From NCBI GenBank assembly GCA_001312505.1, contig BBDW01000001.1:186001-250000 (forward strand): 64,000 nt of DNA, given 5' to 3'. This document shows positions 17,112 to 28,004 of this stretch, piece by piece (position 1 is the stretch's first letter; every line of letters begins with the position of its first letter). The notes under the pieces are model-generated. The model had not been told where the DNA came from. It searched no databases and saw only the letters and a list, made by a program, of their open reading frames with translations. The position numbers were made by a program, and so were the translations under genes. The DNA is from Mediterraneibacter faecis JCM 15917. GTDB lineage: Bacteria > Bacillota > Clostridia > Lachnospirales > Lachnospiraceae.

Positions 17112-19032
17112 ATGGCGGGAAATAATACATACGATGCAGGGAGTATCGCGGTATTGGAAGGTCTTGAGGCAGTACGGAACGCCCGGGAATGTATATTGGA
17201 AGTGTTTCTACAAAGGGACTGAATCATCTGATCTATGAGATCGTGGACAATGCAGTAGATGAGCACCTGGCAGGATTCTGCAGTGAGATCCAGGTGACAT
17301 TGGAAAAAGACGGATCTGCAACCGTTTCAGATAACGGTCGTGGAGTTCCGGTTGATATGCATCAGAAGGGTGTATCTGCGGCTCGTCTAGTTTATACGAC
17401 ACTCCATGCAGGTGGTAAGTTTGATGATTCTGCATATAAGACAAGTGGTGGACTTCACGGAGTAGGTTCCTCTGTTGTAAATGCTCTTTCTACTTATATG
17501 GATGTGAAGATCAGCAGGGATGGATTTGTTCATCATGACCGGTACGAGAGAGGAATCCCGGTGATCGAACTGGAAGATGGACTTCTTCCTAAGATCGGAA
17601 AGACGAGAAAGACGGGAACAACGGTAAATTTTCTGCCGGATGATACGATCTTTGAGAAGACGAAGTTCAAAGCGGAAGAGGTTAAGAGCCGTCTGCATGA
17701 GACTGCGTATCTGAATCCGAATCTGAAGATCGTGTTTGATGATAAGAGAGATGGAAGTGTTGAGCACATCGTTTATCACGAACCGGAAGGAATCATTGGA
17801 TTTATCCAGGATCTGAACCGTAAGAAAGAAGTACTTCATGACCCGGTTTATTTTAAAGGGGGAAGCAGACGGGATTGAAGTAGAGGTAACACTGCAGTAT
17901 GTGAATGAGTTTCATGAGAATGTACTTGGATTTTGTAATAATATTTATAATGCAGAGGGCGGAACACATCTGACAGGATTTAAGACAACCTTTACAACTG
18001 TCATGAACCAGTATGCGAGAGAGATAGGAATCCTGAAAGAAAAGGATGCGAATTTTACCGGTGCAGATATCCGTAACGGAATGACTGCAATTGTATCCAT
18101 TAAGCACCCGGATCCGAGATTTGAGGGGCAGACGAAGACAAAGTTGGATAACCCGGATGCGGCGAAAGCAGTCAGCAAGGTAACAGGAGAAGAGATTGTT
18201 CGTTTCTTTGATCGAAATCTGGATACACTTAAGACAGTTCTTTCCAGTGCGGAGAAAGCTGCGAAGATCCGCAAGACAGAAGAGAAGGCAAAGACAAATC
18301 TCCTGACAAAGCAGAAGTATTCTTTTGACAGTAACGGAAAGCTGGCAAACTGTGAGAGCAGAGATCCGAAGAAGTGCGAGATCTTTATCGTCGAGGGAGA
18401 TTCCGCCGGCGGTCTGCGAAGACAGCGAGAAACAGAAATTATCAGGCAATTCTTCCGATTCGTGGTAAGATCTTAAATGTTGAGAAAGCAAGTATTGATA
18501 AGGTGCTTGCCAATGCAGAGATCAAGACGATGATCAATGCATTTGGCTGCGGATTTTCTGAAGGATACGGAAATGACTTTGATATTACAAAGTTGAGATA
18601 TGATAAGATCATCATCATGCCGATGCCGATGTCGATGGTGCACATATTTCTACCTTATTGCTCACCTTATTCTATCGCTTTATGCCGGAGCTTATTTTTG
18701 AAGGACATGTGTATATTGCGATGCCGCCACTTTATAAGGCAATGCCAAAGAGTGGAGAAGAAGAGTATCTGTATGATGATAAGGCACTGGAACGTTATAG
18801 AAAGACACATACAGGTCCGTTCACACTTCAGCGTTACAAAGGTCTTGGAGAGATGGATGCGGAGCAGCTCTGGGAGACAACACTGGATCCGGAGAGACGT
18901 ATGTTGAAACGAGTAGAGATTGAGGATGCCCGAATGGCTTCGAGTGTAACGGAGATGCTGATGGGAACTGAAGTACCGCCGCGTCGTAATTTTATCTATG
19001 AAAATGCGACAGAGGCAGAACTGGATATCTAA
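17112..19032 (+). CDS. parE: type IIA topoisomerase subunit B, ParE-like (second GyrB), four frameshifts
   Basis: The reconstructed protein (about 640 residues) has the GHKL ATPase, transducer and TOPRIM domains of GyrB/ParE. Seen in pieces are [56 protein letters not shown] and, at the C terminus, [19 protein letters not shown]. Four breaks occur: one A lost near 17178, a G5 run at 17858-17862 (one base too many), one T lost near 18412, and one A lost near 18619, which destroys the TDADVDGAH motif in the raw frame. Each reconstruction restores highly conserved sequence, so these are most likely errors. The gene is followed 11 bases later by the A subunit. I call it ParE because it sits outside the dnaA region and its partner lacks a GyrA box; a second gyrase pair is possible. 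Confidence 0.75.
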
Positions 19033-19043
19033 GGAGAAGAAGA

Positions 19044-21285
19044 ATGAGTAATGAATCACAGATCATAAGGACAGAATATTCTGATCTTATGAAGAAATCT
19101 TATATTGATTATGCGATGAGTGTTATTATCGCCAGAGCACTTCCGGATGTCCGTGATGGTCTCAAGCCGGTTCAGCGTCGTACACTTTATGATATGTACG
19201 AGCTTGGTATCCGTTATGATAAGCCTTATCGTAAAAGTGCACGTATCGTCGGAGATACGATGGGTAAATATCATCCGCATGGAGACAGTTCCATCTACGA
19301 TTCTCTTGTAGTAATGGCGCAGGACTTCAAGAAGGGACAGGTTCTTGTTGACGGGCACGGTAATTTTGGATCCATTGAGGGAGACGGAGCTGCTGCGATG
19401 CGTTATACAGAGGCGCGCCTTACGAAATTCACGCAGGAAGTATGTCTGGCCGATCTGGATAAGAATGTTATTGATTTTGGTCCGAACTTTGATGAGACGG
19501 AGAAGGAACCGCTTGTGCTTCCGATGCGTGTGCCGAACCTTCTGATCAATGGTGCGGAAGGAATTGCAGTCGGTATGGCGACAAGTATCCCGACACATAA
19601 TCTCTGTGAAGTGGTCGATGCGGTCAAGGCATATATGAAGAATGACAAGATCACTACAAAGCAGCTGATGAAATATATCAAAGGACCGGATTTCCCGACC
19701 GGAGGAATTGTGGTCAATAAGGATGATCTTCCGGCAATCTATGAGAGCGGACAGGGGGAAGATCAAGCTGCGTGGAAAAGTGGAAGTGGAAGAATTAAAA
19801 GGCGGCAAGAAGCAGCTTGTGATCACAGAGATCCCATACACGATGATCGGAGCCGGAATCGGAAAGTTCTTAAACGATGTTTGCAATCTTGTGGAATCCA
19901 AGAAGACGACAGATATCGTTGATATTTCAAACCAGTCTTCAAAAGAAGGAATCCGTATCGTGATCGAATTGAAGCGTGGTGCGGATGTTGAGAACCTGAA
20001 GAATATGCTTTATAAGAAGACACGTCTGGAAGATACATTTGGCGTAAATATGCTGGCGGTTGCGAATGGCAGACCGGAGACTTTAAGTCTGAAACAGATC
20101 ATAGAACATCATGTGGATTTCCAGTTTGAGCTTGCAACGAGGAAATATACAACTTTGCTTGGCAAAGAGCGGGAGAAGAGTGAAGTTCAGGAAGGTCTGA
20201 TCAAAGCATGTGATGTGATCGACCTGATCATTGAGATTTTACGAGGAAGTAAATCTGTAAAAGATGCGCGTGCCTGTCTGGTAAACGGTGAGACGGAAAA
20301 CATTAAGTTCAAGTCTGCGATTTCTAAAAAGATGGCGGCAATGCTCCGTTTTACAGAACGTCAGGCAACGGCAATTCTGGAGATGCGTCTTTATCGTCTG
20401 ATCGGTCTGGAGATTGAAGCACTTCAGAAAGAACATGAGAAGACATTAGAAAATATTGCCCGTTATGAAGATATTTTAAATAACTATGATTCCATGGCAG
20501 GCGTGATCATGGAAGAGCTTGACAGTTATAAAAAAGAATTCGGAAGAAAGCGTCGTACCGTTGTGGAGAATGCAGAAGAAGCTGTTTTTGAAGAGAAGAA
20601 GATTGAAGAGCAGCAGGTTGTCTTTCTGATGGATCGTTTTGGTTATGCGAAGACAGTGGATACCGGAGTCTATGAACGGAATAAAGAAGCAGCAGACAAA
20701 GAAAACAAATACATTGTGCATTGTATGAACATTGGAAAACTCTGTCTGTTTACAGATGAAGGCAAGATGCATCAGGTGAAGGTGCTTGACCTTCCGCATG
20801 GCAAGTTCAGAGACAAAGGGATTCCGATTGATAATGTAAGTAATTATTCAAGCAGTGAAGAACAGATTGTTATGATCTGTGAAGAAGAGCAGATGCGCTA
20901 TTCAAAATTATTGTTTGCAACGGCACAGGGAATGATCAAGCGTGTGGATGGAAGTGAGTTCCAGGTATCCAAGCGCACGATCGCGGCAACAAAGCTGCAG
21001 GAAGAAGACAGGCTTGTCGCAGTGAAGGTTGTGACGGAACAGCAGAATGTTGTCCTTCAGACGAAGAACGGATATTTCCTGAGGTTTTTATCTGCGGATG
21101 TTCCTGAGAAGAAAAAAGCAGCTGTCGGTGTCAGAGGAATTAAGCTTCAGAAGAAGGATGAATTAGAAGAAGTTTATCTTTTTGAAGAAGGAACAGAGAC
21201 GAAGATTACTTATGGAGAAAAGACAGTTTCACTGAACCGCCTGAAACTGGCGAAACGGGATGGAACAGGAACCAAAAGCCGCTAG
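19044..21285 (+). CDS. parC: type IIA topoisomerase subunit A, ParC-like, one frameshift
   Basis: The A subunit cuts and rejoins DNA in complex with the upstream ParE-like subunit; topoisomerase IV mainly decatenates daughter chromosomes. The reconstructed length is about 747 residues. The quinolone-region motif [20 protein letters not shown] surrounds residues 75-94, and the catalytic Tyr121 lies in [12 protein letters not shown]5 run at 19754-19758 (one base too many) breaks the frame after ESGQG; the other frame continues [17 protein letters not shown]. The C-terminal beta-pinwheel is present but shows no clear QRRGGKG GyrA box, which favours ParC. AGGAG precedes the ATG at 19044. Confidence 0.78.
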
Positions 21286-21372
21286 AAGTCTTGCCGGAAG
21301 CGGAGACGGTGAAGAAAGAGAAAGTTAAGGGGATTTCTAAGGTATTGTAATAAAATGTGCAAAAACCCCCCC

Positions 21373-21401
21373 TTGATTTCCTCAAAGAAAAGTGCTAGAG
21401 T
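21373..21401 (+). promoter_or_regulatory. promoter of the rimP-nusA-infB operon
   Basis: TTGATT at 21373-21378 and TAGAGT at 21396-21401 are 17 bases apart. A C7 run (21366-21372) directly precedes the -35 box. The start would be near 21408, giving a leader of about 120 bases. Confidence 0.55.
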
Positions 21402-21426
21402 AAATATAGTTACATAAGGAATTGGC

Positions 21427-21454
21427 AGAAGAGTGGACGAAAGTTCACTCTTCT
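21427..21454 (+). promoter_or_regulatory. GAAA-capped leader hairpin before rimP
   Basis: AGAAGAGTGGAC (21427-21438) pairs with GTTCACTCTTCT (21443-21454) around a GAAA tetraloop, with only one G-T pair. Only three T follow, so it may be a weak terminator, an attenuator or an RNA-stability element of the operon leader. Confidence 0.5.
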
Positions 21455-21526
21455 TTGGTGATATGGAAAATTCTTTATGAATCAGATCACAAACTATATT
21501 ATAGAAGAAAAGGAGTTTGACGCAGC

Positions 21527-21994
21527 GTGTCCAGAAGAGAAGATTATGAACAGCAGACAGAAGCACTTCTCGAGCCCATCGTAGAGGAACTCGGGTTTGA
21601 GCTGGTAGATGTAGAATATGTGAAAGAAGGAGGTACCTGGTACCTTCGCGCGTATATTGACAAACCAGGCGGAATTGCCGTGGATGACTGTGAGGCAGTC
21701 AGCAGGAGATTCTCCGATATCCTTGATGAGAAGGATTATATTGAAGACTCCTATATCTTTGAAGTAAGTTCTCCGGGACTTGGAAGACCACTTAAGAAAG
21801 AGAAGGATTTCAAGAGAAATCTTGGAGAAGAAGTAGAGATCCGCACATACCGTACGATCGACCGACAGAAAGAGTTCGTCGGAATTTTAAAGAGTTATGA
21901 TGAGAATACAGTGACCATCACATACGAAGATGAGACAGAGCAGACATTTGACAGAAAAGAAATCGCTTTGATCCGTCAGGCTTTGGATTTTTAA
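21527..21994 (+). CDS. rimP: ribosome maturation factor RimP
   Basis: RimP assists late 30S subunit assembly. The 155-residue protein shows LLEPIVEELGFELVDVEYVK at residues 14-33 and FEVSSPGLGRPLKKEKDF near residues 82-99, both typical. The start is a GTG at 21527 with AGGAG about 11 bases upstream. It opens the classic rimP-nusA-rnpM-ylxQ-infB-rbfA operon; nusA follows after 17 bases. Confidence 0.93.
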   Translation: MSRREDYEQQTEALLEPIVEELGFELVDVEYVKEGGTWYLRAYIDKPGGIAVDDCEAVSRRFSDILDEKDYIEDSYIFEVSSPGLGRPLKKEKDFKRNLGEEVEIRTYRTIDRQKEFVGILKSYDENTVTITYEDETEQTFDRKEIALIRQALDF

Positions 21995-22011
21995 TTTAGG
22001 AGGAAAGAAAA

Positions 22012-23208
22012 ATGAACACAGAATTACTCGAAGCATTGGATATTCTTGAAAAAGAGAAAAACATCAGCAAGGATGTCATGTTGGAGGCCATTGAAAATTC
22101 ACTTTTAAGTGCATGTAAGAACCATTTCGGAACATCCGATAATATTAAGATCGTTATGGACCGCAACACATGTGACTACTCTGTATACGCAGAGAGAGAA
22201 GTTGTTGAAGAAGTATTTGATCCTGCAATCGAGATCAGTCTTGAGGATGCAGAGAAGATCAATCCGGCACTTCATATCGGAGATATCGCACAGGTTGAGC
22301 TTCATTCCAAGGAATTCGGACGTATTGCAACACAGAATGCAAAGAACCTGATTCTTCAGAAGATCAGAGAAGAAGAGCGCAAGGCAGTATTTGATCAGTA
22401 TTTCGAGAAAGAGAAGGATATCGTAACAGGTATCGTACAGCGTTATATTGGCAAGAATATCAGTGTGAATCTTGGAAAAGCAGATGCAATCCTTACAGAG
22501 AACGAACAGGTGAAAGGAGAGCATTTCGAGCCGACAGAGCGTATTAAGCTTTATATCGTAGAAGTTAAGAACACACCAAAGGGACCAAAGATCCTTGTAT
22601 CCCGTACACATCCGGAACTTGTAAAACGTCTGTTTGAATCAGAGGTTGCAGAGGTAAAGGACGGAACAGTTGAGATCAAGAGCATTGCCCGTGAGGCTGG
22701 TTCCCGTACAAAGATGGCTGTATGGTCTAACGATCCGAATGTTGATCCGGTCGGAGCTTGTGTTGGTATGAACGGTGCAAGAGTAAATGCAGTCGTAAAA
22801 GAGCTTCGTGGTGAGAAGATTGATATCATTAACTGGGATGAGAATCCGGCACTTCTGATTGAGAACGCACTCAGCCCGGCGAAGGTTATTTCTGTTATGG
22901 CTGATCCGGATGAGAAGATTGCAGGAGTTATTGTTCCTGATTATCAGCTTTCACTTGCAATCGGTAAAGAAGGCCAGAATGCAAGACTTGCAGCCCGCCT
23001 GACAGGATACAAGATCGATATCAAGAGTGAGACACAGGCAATTGAGTGTGGAGATCTTCCGGAGAACTACATGGAGCAGATGGGTATGGTCGGAGAAGAA
23101 GGCTACACAGTCGGAGAAGAGGAAGAAGAGTACGATGATATTCCGGTAGATGCAGCTGACGAAGACGGAGCAGATGAGATTGAATTCGTTGAGACAGACG
23201 AAGAGTAA
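22012..23208 (+). CDS. nusA: transcription termination/antitermination protein NusA
   Basis: NusA binds RNA polymerase and nascent RNA and modulates pausing, termination and antitermination. The 398-residue form is the short Firmicutes type: an N-terminal polymerase-binding domain, an S1 domain (IVTGIVQRYIGKNISVNLG near residues 138-156) and two KH domains (GACVGMNGARVNAVVKEL near residue 248 and LAIGKEGQNARLAARLTGYK near residue 320). The C-terminal tail is acidic. AGGAGG lies before the ATG at 22012. The gene is intact, with no long G runs. Confidence 0.95.
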   Translation: MNTELLEALDILEKEKNISKDVMLEAIENSLLSACKNHFGTSDNIKIVMDRNTCDYSVYAEREVVEEVFDPAIEISLEDAEKINPALHIGDIAQVELHSKEFGRIATQNAKNLILQKIREEERKAVFDQYFEKEKDIVTGIVQRYIGKNISVNLGKADAILTENEQVKGEHFEPTERIKLYIVEVKNTPKGPKILVSRTHPELVKRLFESEVAEVKDGTVEIKSIAREAGSRTKMAVWSNDPNVDPVGACVGMNGARVNAVVKELRGEKIDIINWDENPALLIENALSPAKVISVMADPDEKIAGVIVPDYQLSLAIGKEGQNARLAARLTGYKIDIKSETQAIECGDLPENYMEQMGMVGEEGYTVGEEEEEYDDIPVDAADEDGADEIEFVETDEE

Positions 23209-23228
23209 GATCTGAGGGAGTGAATTGT

Positions 23229-23501
23229 TTGGCAGTAAAGAAGAAAGTACCTATGCGTAAATGTGTAGGCTGCGGCGAGATGAAACCAAAGAAGGAACTG
23301 ATTCGGATCCTCAGAACAGAGGAAGAAGAATTTGTCATTGACACAACCGGAAAGAAAAACGGACGTGGAGCGTATCTCTGTCCGCAGAAGGCATGTTTTG
23401 AGCAGGCTGTGAAGAACAGAGGACTGGAGCGTTCCTTTAAGCAGGCAATACCGCAGGAAGTATATGAACGGCTGGAAAAGGAGATGGATGAGATTGGCTA
23501 G
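23229..23501 (+). CDS. rnpM: RNase P modulator RnpM (YlxR family)
   Basis: This 90-residue protein is the YlxR family nucleic acid-binding protein of the nusA operon, recently named RnpM because it binds and modulates RNase P. The motif PMRKCVGCGEMKPKKELIR at residues 8-26 and GRGAYLCPQKACFEQAVKN are diagnostic. I take the TTG at 23229 as the start because GGGAG lies eight bases upstream; an in-frame GTG at 23220 overlaps that site. The stop overlaps the ylxQ start by eight bases, indicating translational coupling. Confidence 0.85.
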   Translation: MAVKKKVPMRKCVGCGEMKPKKELIRILRTEEEEFVIDTTGKKNGRGAYLCPQKACFEQAVKNRGLERSFKQAIPQEVYERLEKEMDEIG

Positions 23502-23808
23502 AGATAAAGTACTGTCTCTGATCAGTCTGGCAACGAAAGCGGGGGGGCGCTGCGCAAGCGGTGAATTTATGACAGAAGGACAGACAAAGTCCGGAAGAGC
23601 AAGCCTTGTAGTTGTTGCAGAAGACGCTTCAGATAATACAAAGAAAAAATTCCGTGATATGTGTAAATTTTATAAAGTTCCAATGATAGTTTACGGAGAT
23701 AAAGATACCTTGGGGCATGCGATGGGAAAACAATTCCGTGCATCTCTGGCGATATTAGACGAAGGATTTGCAAAAGGAATATTAAAAGAACTGAAATCCC
23801 GTACCTGA
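23494..23808 (+). CDS. ylxQ: L7Ae/L30e-family ribosomal protein-like YlxQ
   Basis: YlxQ is a small kink-turn RNA-binding protein of the L7Ae/L30e fold, regularly encoded between rnpM and infB. The 104-residue product begins ARDKVLSLISLATKAG after a TTG at 23494, which has AGGAG about ten bases upstream inside rnpM. A G7 run at about 23541 gives KAGGRCASGEF, one Gly more than relatives such as KAGK-x-SGEF. A longer open frame from 23464 overlaps rnpM further and has no ribosome binding site. Confidence 0.85.
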   Translation: MARDKVLSLISLATKAGGRCASGEFMTEGQTKSGRASLVVVAEDASDNTKKKFRDMCKFYKVPMIVYGDKDTLGHAMGKQFRASLAILDEGFAKGILKELKSRT

Positions 23809-23865
23809 TGAATGGGAGTAGAAGACAAAGGTTCCCCGTTGATTGCTTGAAGGAGGTAGATTTAT

Positions 23866-26523
23866 ATGGCAGATGAGAAGATGCAGAATGAAAATAAAAA
23901 GAGTTTAAACACCAGGGAGGATAACGTGGCAGAAGATATTAGAAGAGAAGCAGCTGGCAAAGATGCTGAGATGGCTGCAGATAAAACAACAGAAAAAGAG
24001 GGTGCTCCAAAGAAGAAAAATCTTGCATTTGTAGTTCGCCCACAGAATTCAAAGAACAGCAGCAGACTGCAGGGAAAACGTCCGGGACAGGGACGTCAGG
24101 GACAGAACCAGGGTCGTCCAAACGGTGATGGAAAACGCCCGGCAGCAGGACAGAGCCGTTCAAATGGTGAAGGAAAACCGGCTCGTACAGAGAAACCGGC
24201 AGCAAAAAGCGAAAGACCGGTTCGTGCAGCAGAGGACAGACCGGCACGTCCGGCACAGAACGGAGCACGTTCTGAGAGACCGCAGGGATCAAGAACAGAA
24301 AGAACAGGACGTCCGAGTGGTGAGGGAAGACAGGTACGCTCTGACAGACCGGGACAGAAACCATTTGGAGACAGACGTTCTAATGGCGAGAACAGAGGCG
24401 AAAACAGAGGACCACGTCAGGACAGAGACGGACGCGGACAGCGTTCTGACAGAGGAGGACGTGACGGATTCCAGGGACGCGACAACCGTGATGGAAGAGA
24501 GAACCGTGACGGAAGAGACGGACGCGGACAGGGACAGCGCTCTGACAGAAGAAATGACAATCGCAGAAACGACAGAAGTGACGCTACACCGATCGTAGAA
24601 CAGCAGAAGACACAGAGAAACAAAGCGAAAGACAAAGAAAGAGATAATAAGAAGAAAGAATACAGAGATGAAGCTTTCGAAGGAAAAGGAAGAAAAGGCA
24701 AGAAGCAGAAACCGGCAGTGGAAGTGAAGAAGCCACAGGTGAAGGAAGAGAAGCAGGAAGAGCAGATCAAACAGATCGTGATTCCAGAAGTCCTTACAAT
24801 TAAAGAGCTTGCTGATAAGATGAAGATCGTTCCTTCTGTTATTGTTAAGAAGCTTTTCATGCAGGGCAAGATCGTAACTGTAAATCAGGAAGTTGATTAT
24901 GAGACAGCAGAAGAGATCGCGATGGAATTCGATGTTCTCTGTGAGAAAGAAGAAGTTGTAGATGTAATCGAAGAACTTCTGAAAGAGGATGAAGAAGACG
25001 AAAGCCTTATGGTAAAACGCCCACCGGTTGTATGTGTTATGGGTCATGTTGACCATGGTAAGACATCTCTTCTGGATGCAATCCGTAACAGTAATGTAAC
25101 AGGTCGTGAGGCCGGTGGTATCACACAGCACATCGGTGCATCTGTTGTTGAGATTAACGGAGAAAAGATCACATTCCTCGACACACCGGGACATGAGGCA
25201 TTTACTGCAATGCGTATGCGTGGAGCAAACTCTACAGATATCGCAATCCTTGTAGTTGCTGCGGATGACGGTGTTATGCCACAGACAATTGAGGCAATCA
25301 ACCATGCGAAAGCAGCAGGAATTGAGATCATTGTTGCGATCAACAAGATCGATAAGCCAAGTGCGAATGTTGAACGTGTAAAACAGGAACTGACAGAATA
25401 CGAACTGATTCCGGAAGACTGGGGGGGCGGAAGCACAATCTTTGTTCCGGTATCAGCACATACACATGAAGGAATCCAGGATCTTCTTGAGATGATCCTT
25501 CTGACAGCAGAGGTTATGGAACTGAAAGCGAACCCGAACCGTGCCGCACGTGGTCTTGTGATCGAGGCTGAGCTTGATAAAGGTAAGGGATCTGTTGCAA
25601 CTGTTCTTGTACAGAAAGGTACACTCCACGTAGGAGATGCGATCGCAGCAGGAAGCGCTCATGGTCGTGTAAGAGCGATGATGGATGACAAAGGAAGACG
25701 TGTGAAAGAAGCAGGTCCGTCCCAGCCGGTTGAGATCCTTGGTCTGAATGATGTTCCGAATGCGGGAGAAGTATTCGTAGGATGTGAGTCTGATAAAGAA
25801 GCAAGAGCGTTTGCAGAGACATTTATTTCCCAGAACAAGGTAAAACTTCTGGAAGAGACGAAGTCCAAGATGTCTCTGGATGATCTGTTCAACCAGATCC
25901 AGGAAGGTAACCTCAAAGAACTTGATATTGTTGTTAAGGCTGATGTTCAGGGATCTGTAGAGGCAATCAAGCAGAGTCTTCTGAAGCTGAGTAACGATGA
26001 GGTTGTTGTTAAAATCATCCATGGCGGTGTTGGTGCGATCAATGAATCTGACGTTATCCTTGCATCTGCATCAAATGCGATCATCATTGGATTTAACGTT
26101 CGTCCGGATGCAACAGCGAAAGATATCGCTGAGCGCGAGGGTGTTGACTTAAGACTTTACAGAGTTATCTACAATGCCATCGAAGATGTAGAGGCAGCCA
26201 TGAAGGGTATGTTGGATCCTGTTTTTGAGGAGAAAGTTCTCGGTCATGCGGAAGTACGTCAGACATTCAAGGCATCAGGAGTTGGAACAATTGCCGGTGC
26301 ATATGTGCTTGACGGTATCTTCGAGAGAAACTGTTCTGTTCGTCTGATCCGTGACGGAATCGTTGTATTCGACGGACCGCTGGCATCTCTGAAGCGTTTC
26401 AAAGATGACGTGAAGGAAGTCAGAACAGGATATGAGTGTGGTTTCGTATTCGAGAACTACAATGACATTAAAGAAGGCGATCAGGTTGAAGCCTACAAGA
26501 TGGTAGAGACAGAACGCAAGTAA
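23866..26523 (+). CDS. infB: translation initiation factor IF-2
   Basis: IF-2 is the GTPase that brings initiator tRNA to the 30S subunit and promotes subunit joining. The 885-residue protein has a long low-complexity N-terminal region rich in Arg, Gly, Asn, Gln and Asp (about residues 55-245), then a charged linker, an IF2-N domain near 300-380, and the GTPase core with GHVDHGKT near residue 392, DTPGHEAF and NKIDK. Domains II to IV follow, ending [19 protein letters not shown]7 run at about 25423 gives DWGGGSTIF, one Gly longer than the usual DWGGSTIF-type loop. GGAGG lies before the ATG at 23866. Very long antisense open frames over the repetitive part are composition artefacts. Confidence 0.95.
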   Translation: MADEKMQNENKKSLNTREDNVAEDIRREAAGKDAEMAADKTTEKEGAPKKKNLAFVVRPQNSKNSSRLQGKRPGQGRQGQNQGRPNGDGKRPAAGQSRSNGEGKPARTEKPAAKSERPVRAAEDRPARPAQNGARSERPQGSRTERTGRPSGEGRQVRSDRPGQKPFGDRRSNGENRGENRGPRQDRDGRGQRSDRGGRDGFQGRDNRDGRENRDGRDGRGQGQRSDRRNDNRRNDRSDATPIVEQQKTQRNKAKDKERDNKKKEYRDEAFEGKGRKGKKQKPAVEVKKPQVKEEKQEEQIKQIVIPEVLTIKELADKMKIVPSVIVKKLFMQGKIVTVNQEVDYETAEEIAMEFDVLCEKEEVVDVIEELLKEDEEDESLMVKRPPVVCVMGHVDHGKTSLLDAIRNSNVTGREAGGITQHIGASVVEINGEKITFLDTPGHEAFTAMRMRGANSTDIAILVVAADDGVMPQTIEAINHAKAAGIEIIVAINKIDKPSANVERVKQELTEYELIPEDWGGGSTIFVPVSAHTHEGIQDLLEMILLTAEVMELKANPNRAARGLVIEAELDKGKGSVATVLVQKGTLHVGDAIAAGSAHGRVRAMMDDKGRRVKEAGPSQPVEILGLNDVPNAGEVFVGCESDKEARAFAETFISQNKVKLLEETKSKMSLDDLFNQIQEGNLKELDIVVKADVQGSVEAIKQSLLKLSNDEVVVKIIHGGVGAINESDVILASASNAIIIGFNVRPDATAKDIAEREGVDLRLYRVIYNAIEDVEAAMKGMLDPVFEEKVLGHAEVRQTFKASGVGTIAGAYVLDGIFERNCSVRLIRDGIVVFDGPLASLKRFKDDVKEVRTGYECGFVFENYNDIKEGDQVEAYKMVETERK

Positions 26524-26645
26524 GAATAAAAGATGCTGACATTTGCAGAGTGTTGTAATTGTCAGCAGGTGACAGAATTGTTACTCGTGCAGGGGGGGTC
26601 ATACATTGCAGGAGTAACTTTTCTATATAAAAAAGGAGTTATAAC

Positions 26646-27020
26646 ATGAGAAAGAACAGTATTAAGAATACAAGAGTCAATGCAGAAGTGCAGCGTGAGC
26701 TGAGTAATATCCTGCGTGGCGGGATCAAAGATCCACGTGTTGCACCGCTGACATCTGTTGTTGCTGTTGAAGTAGCACCGGATCTTAAGACATGCAAGGC
26801 ATATATCAGTGTTCTCGGAGACAAGAAAGCGCAGGAAGATACAATCAAAGGTCTTCAGAGTGCAGAGGGATATATCCGCAGAGAACTTGCACGTACAGTG
26901 AATATGCGCAACACACCACAGATTACATTTATCGTAGACCAGTCCATTGAATATGGAGTAAATATCAGCAAGAAAATTGACGAAGTGACAAGAGATTTGA
27001 AGGATGGAGCTGAGGAATAG
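26646..27020 (+). CDS. rbfA: 30S ribosome-binding factor A
   Basis: RbfA is a cold-shock-linked 30S maturation factor that binds near the 5' helix of 16S rRNA. The 124-residue protein shows RVNAEVQRELSNILRGGIKD at residues 11-30 and VAPDLKTCKAYISVLG in the KH-like core. AAAGGAG precedes the ATG at 26646. The 120-base gap after infB contains two inverted repeats (GCTGACA/TGTCAGC and GTTACTC/GAGTAAC) and a G7 run near 26592. The stop codon directly abuts the nrnA start. Confidence 0.93.
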   Translation: MRKNSIKNTRVNAEVQRELSNILRGGIKDPRVAPLTSVVAVEVAPDLKTCKAYISVLGDKKAQEDTIKGLQSAEGYIRRELARTVNMRNTPQITFIVDQSIEYGVNISKKIDEVTRDLKDGAEE

Positions 27021-28004
27021 ATGATCGTATTAAACGATGTATTAAAAGGGAAACACAGTGTAGCCATTGGCGGACACATTCGTCCGGATGGGGGGGACTG
27101 CATTGGTTCTACACTTGGATTATATCTTTATCTGACCACTTATTATCCGGAGATTGAGACAGATCTGTATCTGGAGGAGATTCCGGAAGCATTTCAGATG
27201 ATGGGACACCGGGATGTGCCGAAGCATGAGATTGTAGAAGGCAAAGTTTATGACCTTTTCATCAGTCTGGATTGCGGGGGGGACGAAAGACGTCTTGGTT
27301 TTTCCGAGCCGGTGTTCCAAAATGCAAAGGAAACTTTATGTGTGGATCACCACGTCAGTAATGAGTCTTTTGCAGACACAAACTATATCGTGCCGGATGC
27401 AAGTTCTACTTCTGAACTTGTTTTCCGTCTGCTGGATGAGGAGAAGATTACGAAAGAGATCGCATCTTTCCTTTATATGGGAATTGTGCATGATACCGGA
27501 GTGTTCCAGTATTCCTGTACTTCACCGGAGACAATGGAAGTCGGTGCTGCACTTTTAAGAAAAGGGATCAACGGAAGTGCGATCATTGACAGAACGTATT
27601 TTGAAAAATCCTATGTTCAGAATCAGATGCTTGGAAAGGCACTTCTTGAGAGCATGATGATCCTGAATAAGAAAGCGGTTGTCTCAGTGATACGTTTGAA
27701 AGAAATGGAGTTCTTCCAGGCAAAACCGTCTGATCTGGATGGAATTGTCAGCGTATTGCGTCAGACAAGAGGTGTGGAGGTTGCAATCCTTCTTTACGAG
27801 CTCGAACCGCAGACATTTAAAGTAAGCCTTCGATCAAAAGAAATCGTTGATGTAAGTGCAGTTGCGAAATATTATGGCGGTGGCGGTCATGTGAGAGCAG
27901 CCGGTGTTACAATGAAAGGTTCCCCGCATGATGTGATCAACAATCTGACACTTTTAATTGAAAGACAGCTTAGAGCGGCAGAAGAGAAAAACGAGGAAAA
28001 ATGA
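27021..28004 (+). CDS. nrnA: DHH/DHHA1 phosphoesterase (NrnA-type nanoRNase / pAp phosphatase)
   Basis: NrnA degrades short oligoribonucleotides and dephosphorylates 3'-phosphoadenosine 5'-phosphate. The 327-residue protein has the DHH motifs GHIRPDG-DC near residues 14-22, SLDCGGDERRLG near residue 83, VDHHVSNE near residue 109, and the DHHA1 motif GGGGHVRAAG near the C terminus. Two G7 runs (about 27090 and 27279) give RPDGGDCIGS and DCGGDERRLG, where relatives show RPDGDC and DCG. The extra Gly in the first motif would separate catalytic residues, so an error is likely. The ATG immediately follows the rbfA stop, as is usual in this operon. Confidence 0.9.
   Translation: MIVLNDVLKGKHSVAIGGHIRPDGGDCIGSTLGLYLYLTTYYPEIETDLYLEEIPEAFQMMGHRDVPKHEIVEGKVYDLFISLDCGGDERRLGFSEPVFQNAKETLCVDHHVSNESFADTNYIVPDASSTSELVFRLLDEEKITKEIASFLYMGIVHDTGVFQYSCTSPETMEVGAALLRKGINGSAIIDRTYFEKSYVQNQMLGKALLESMMILNKKAVVSVIRLKEMEFFQAKPSDLDGIVSVLRQTRGVEVAILLYELEPQTFKVSLRSKEIVDVSAVAKYYGGGGHVRAAGVTMKGSPHDVINNLTLLIERQLRAAEEKNEEK

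Noticed and set aside
24289-25305. A 338-residue open frame on the minus strand over infB, and other long antisense frames there
   Set aside because: They arise from the Arg/Gly/Asp-rich repetitive codons of the IF-2 N-terminal region. They have no ribosome binding site and Cys/Leu/Ser-biased, non-protein-like sequence.
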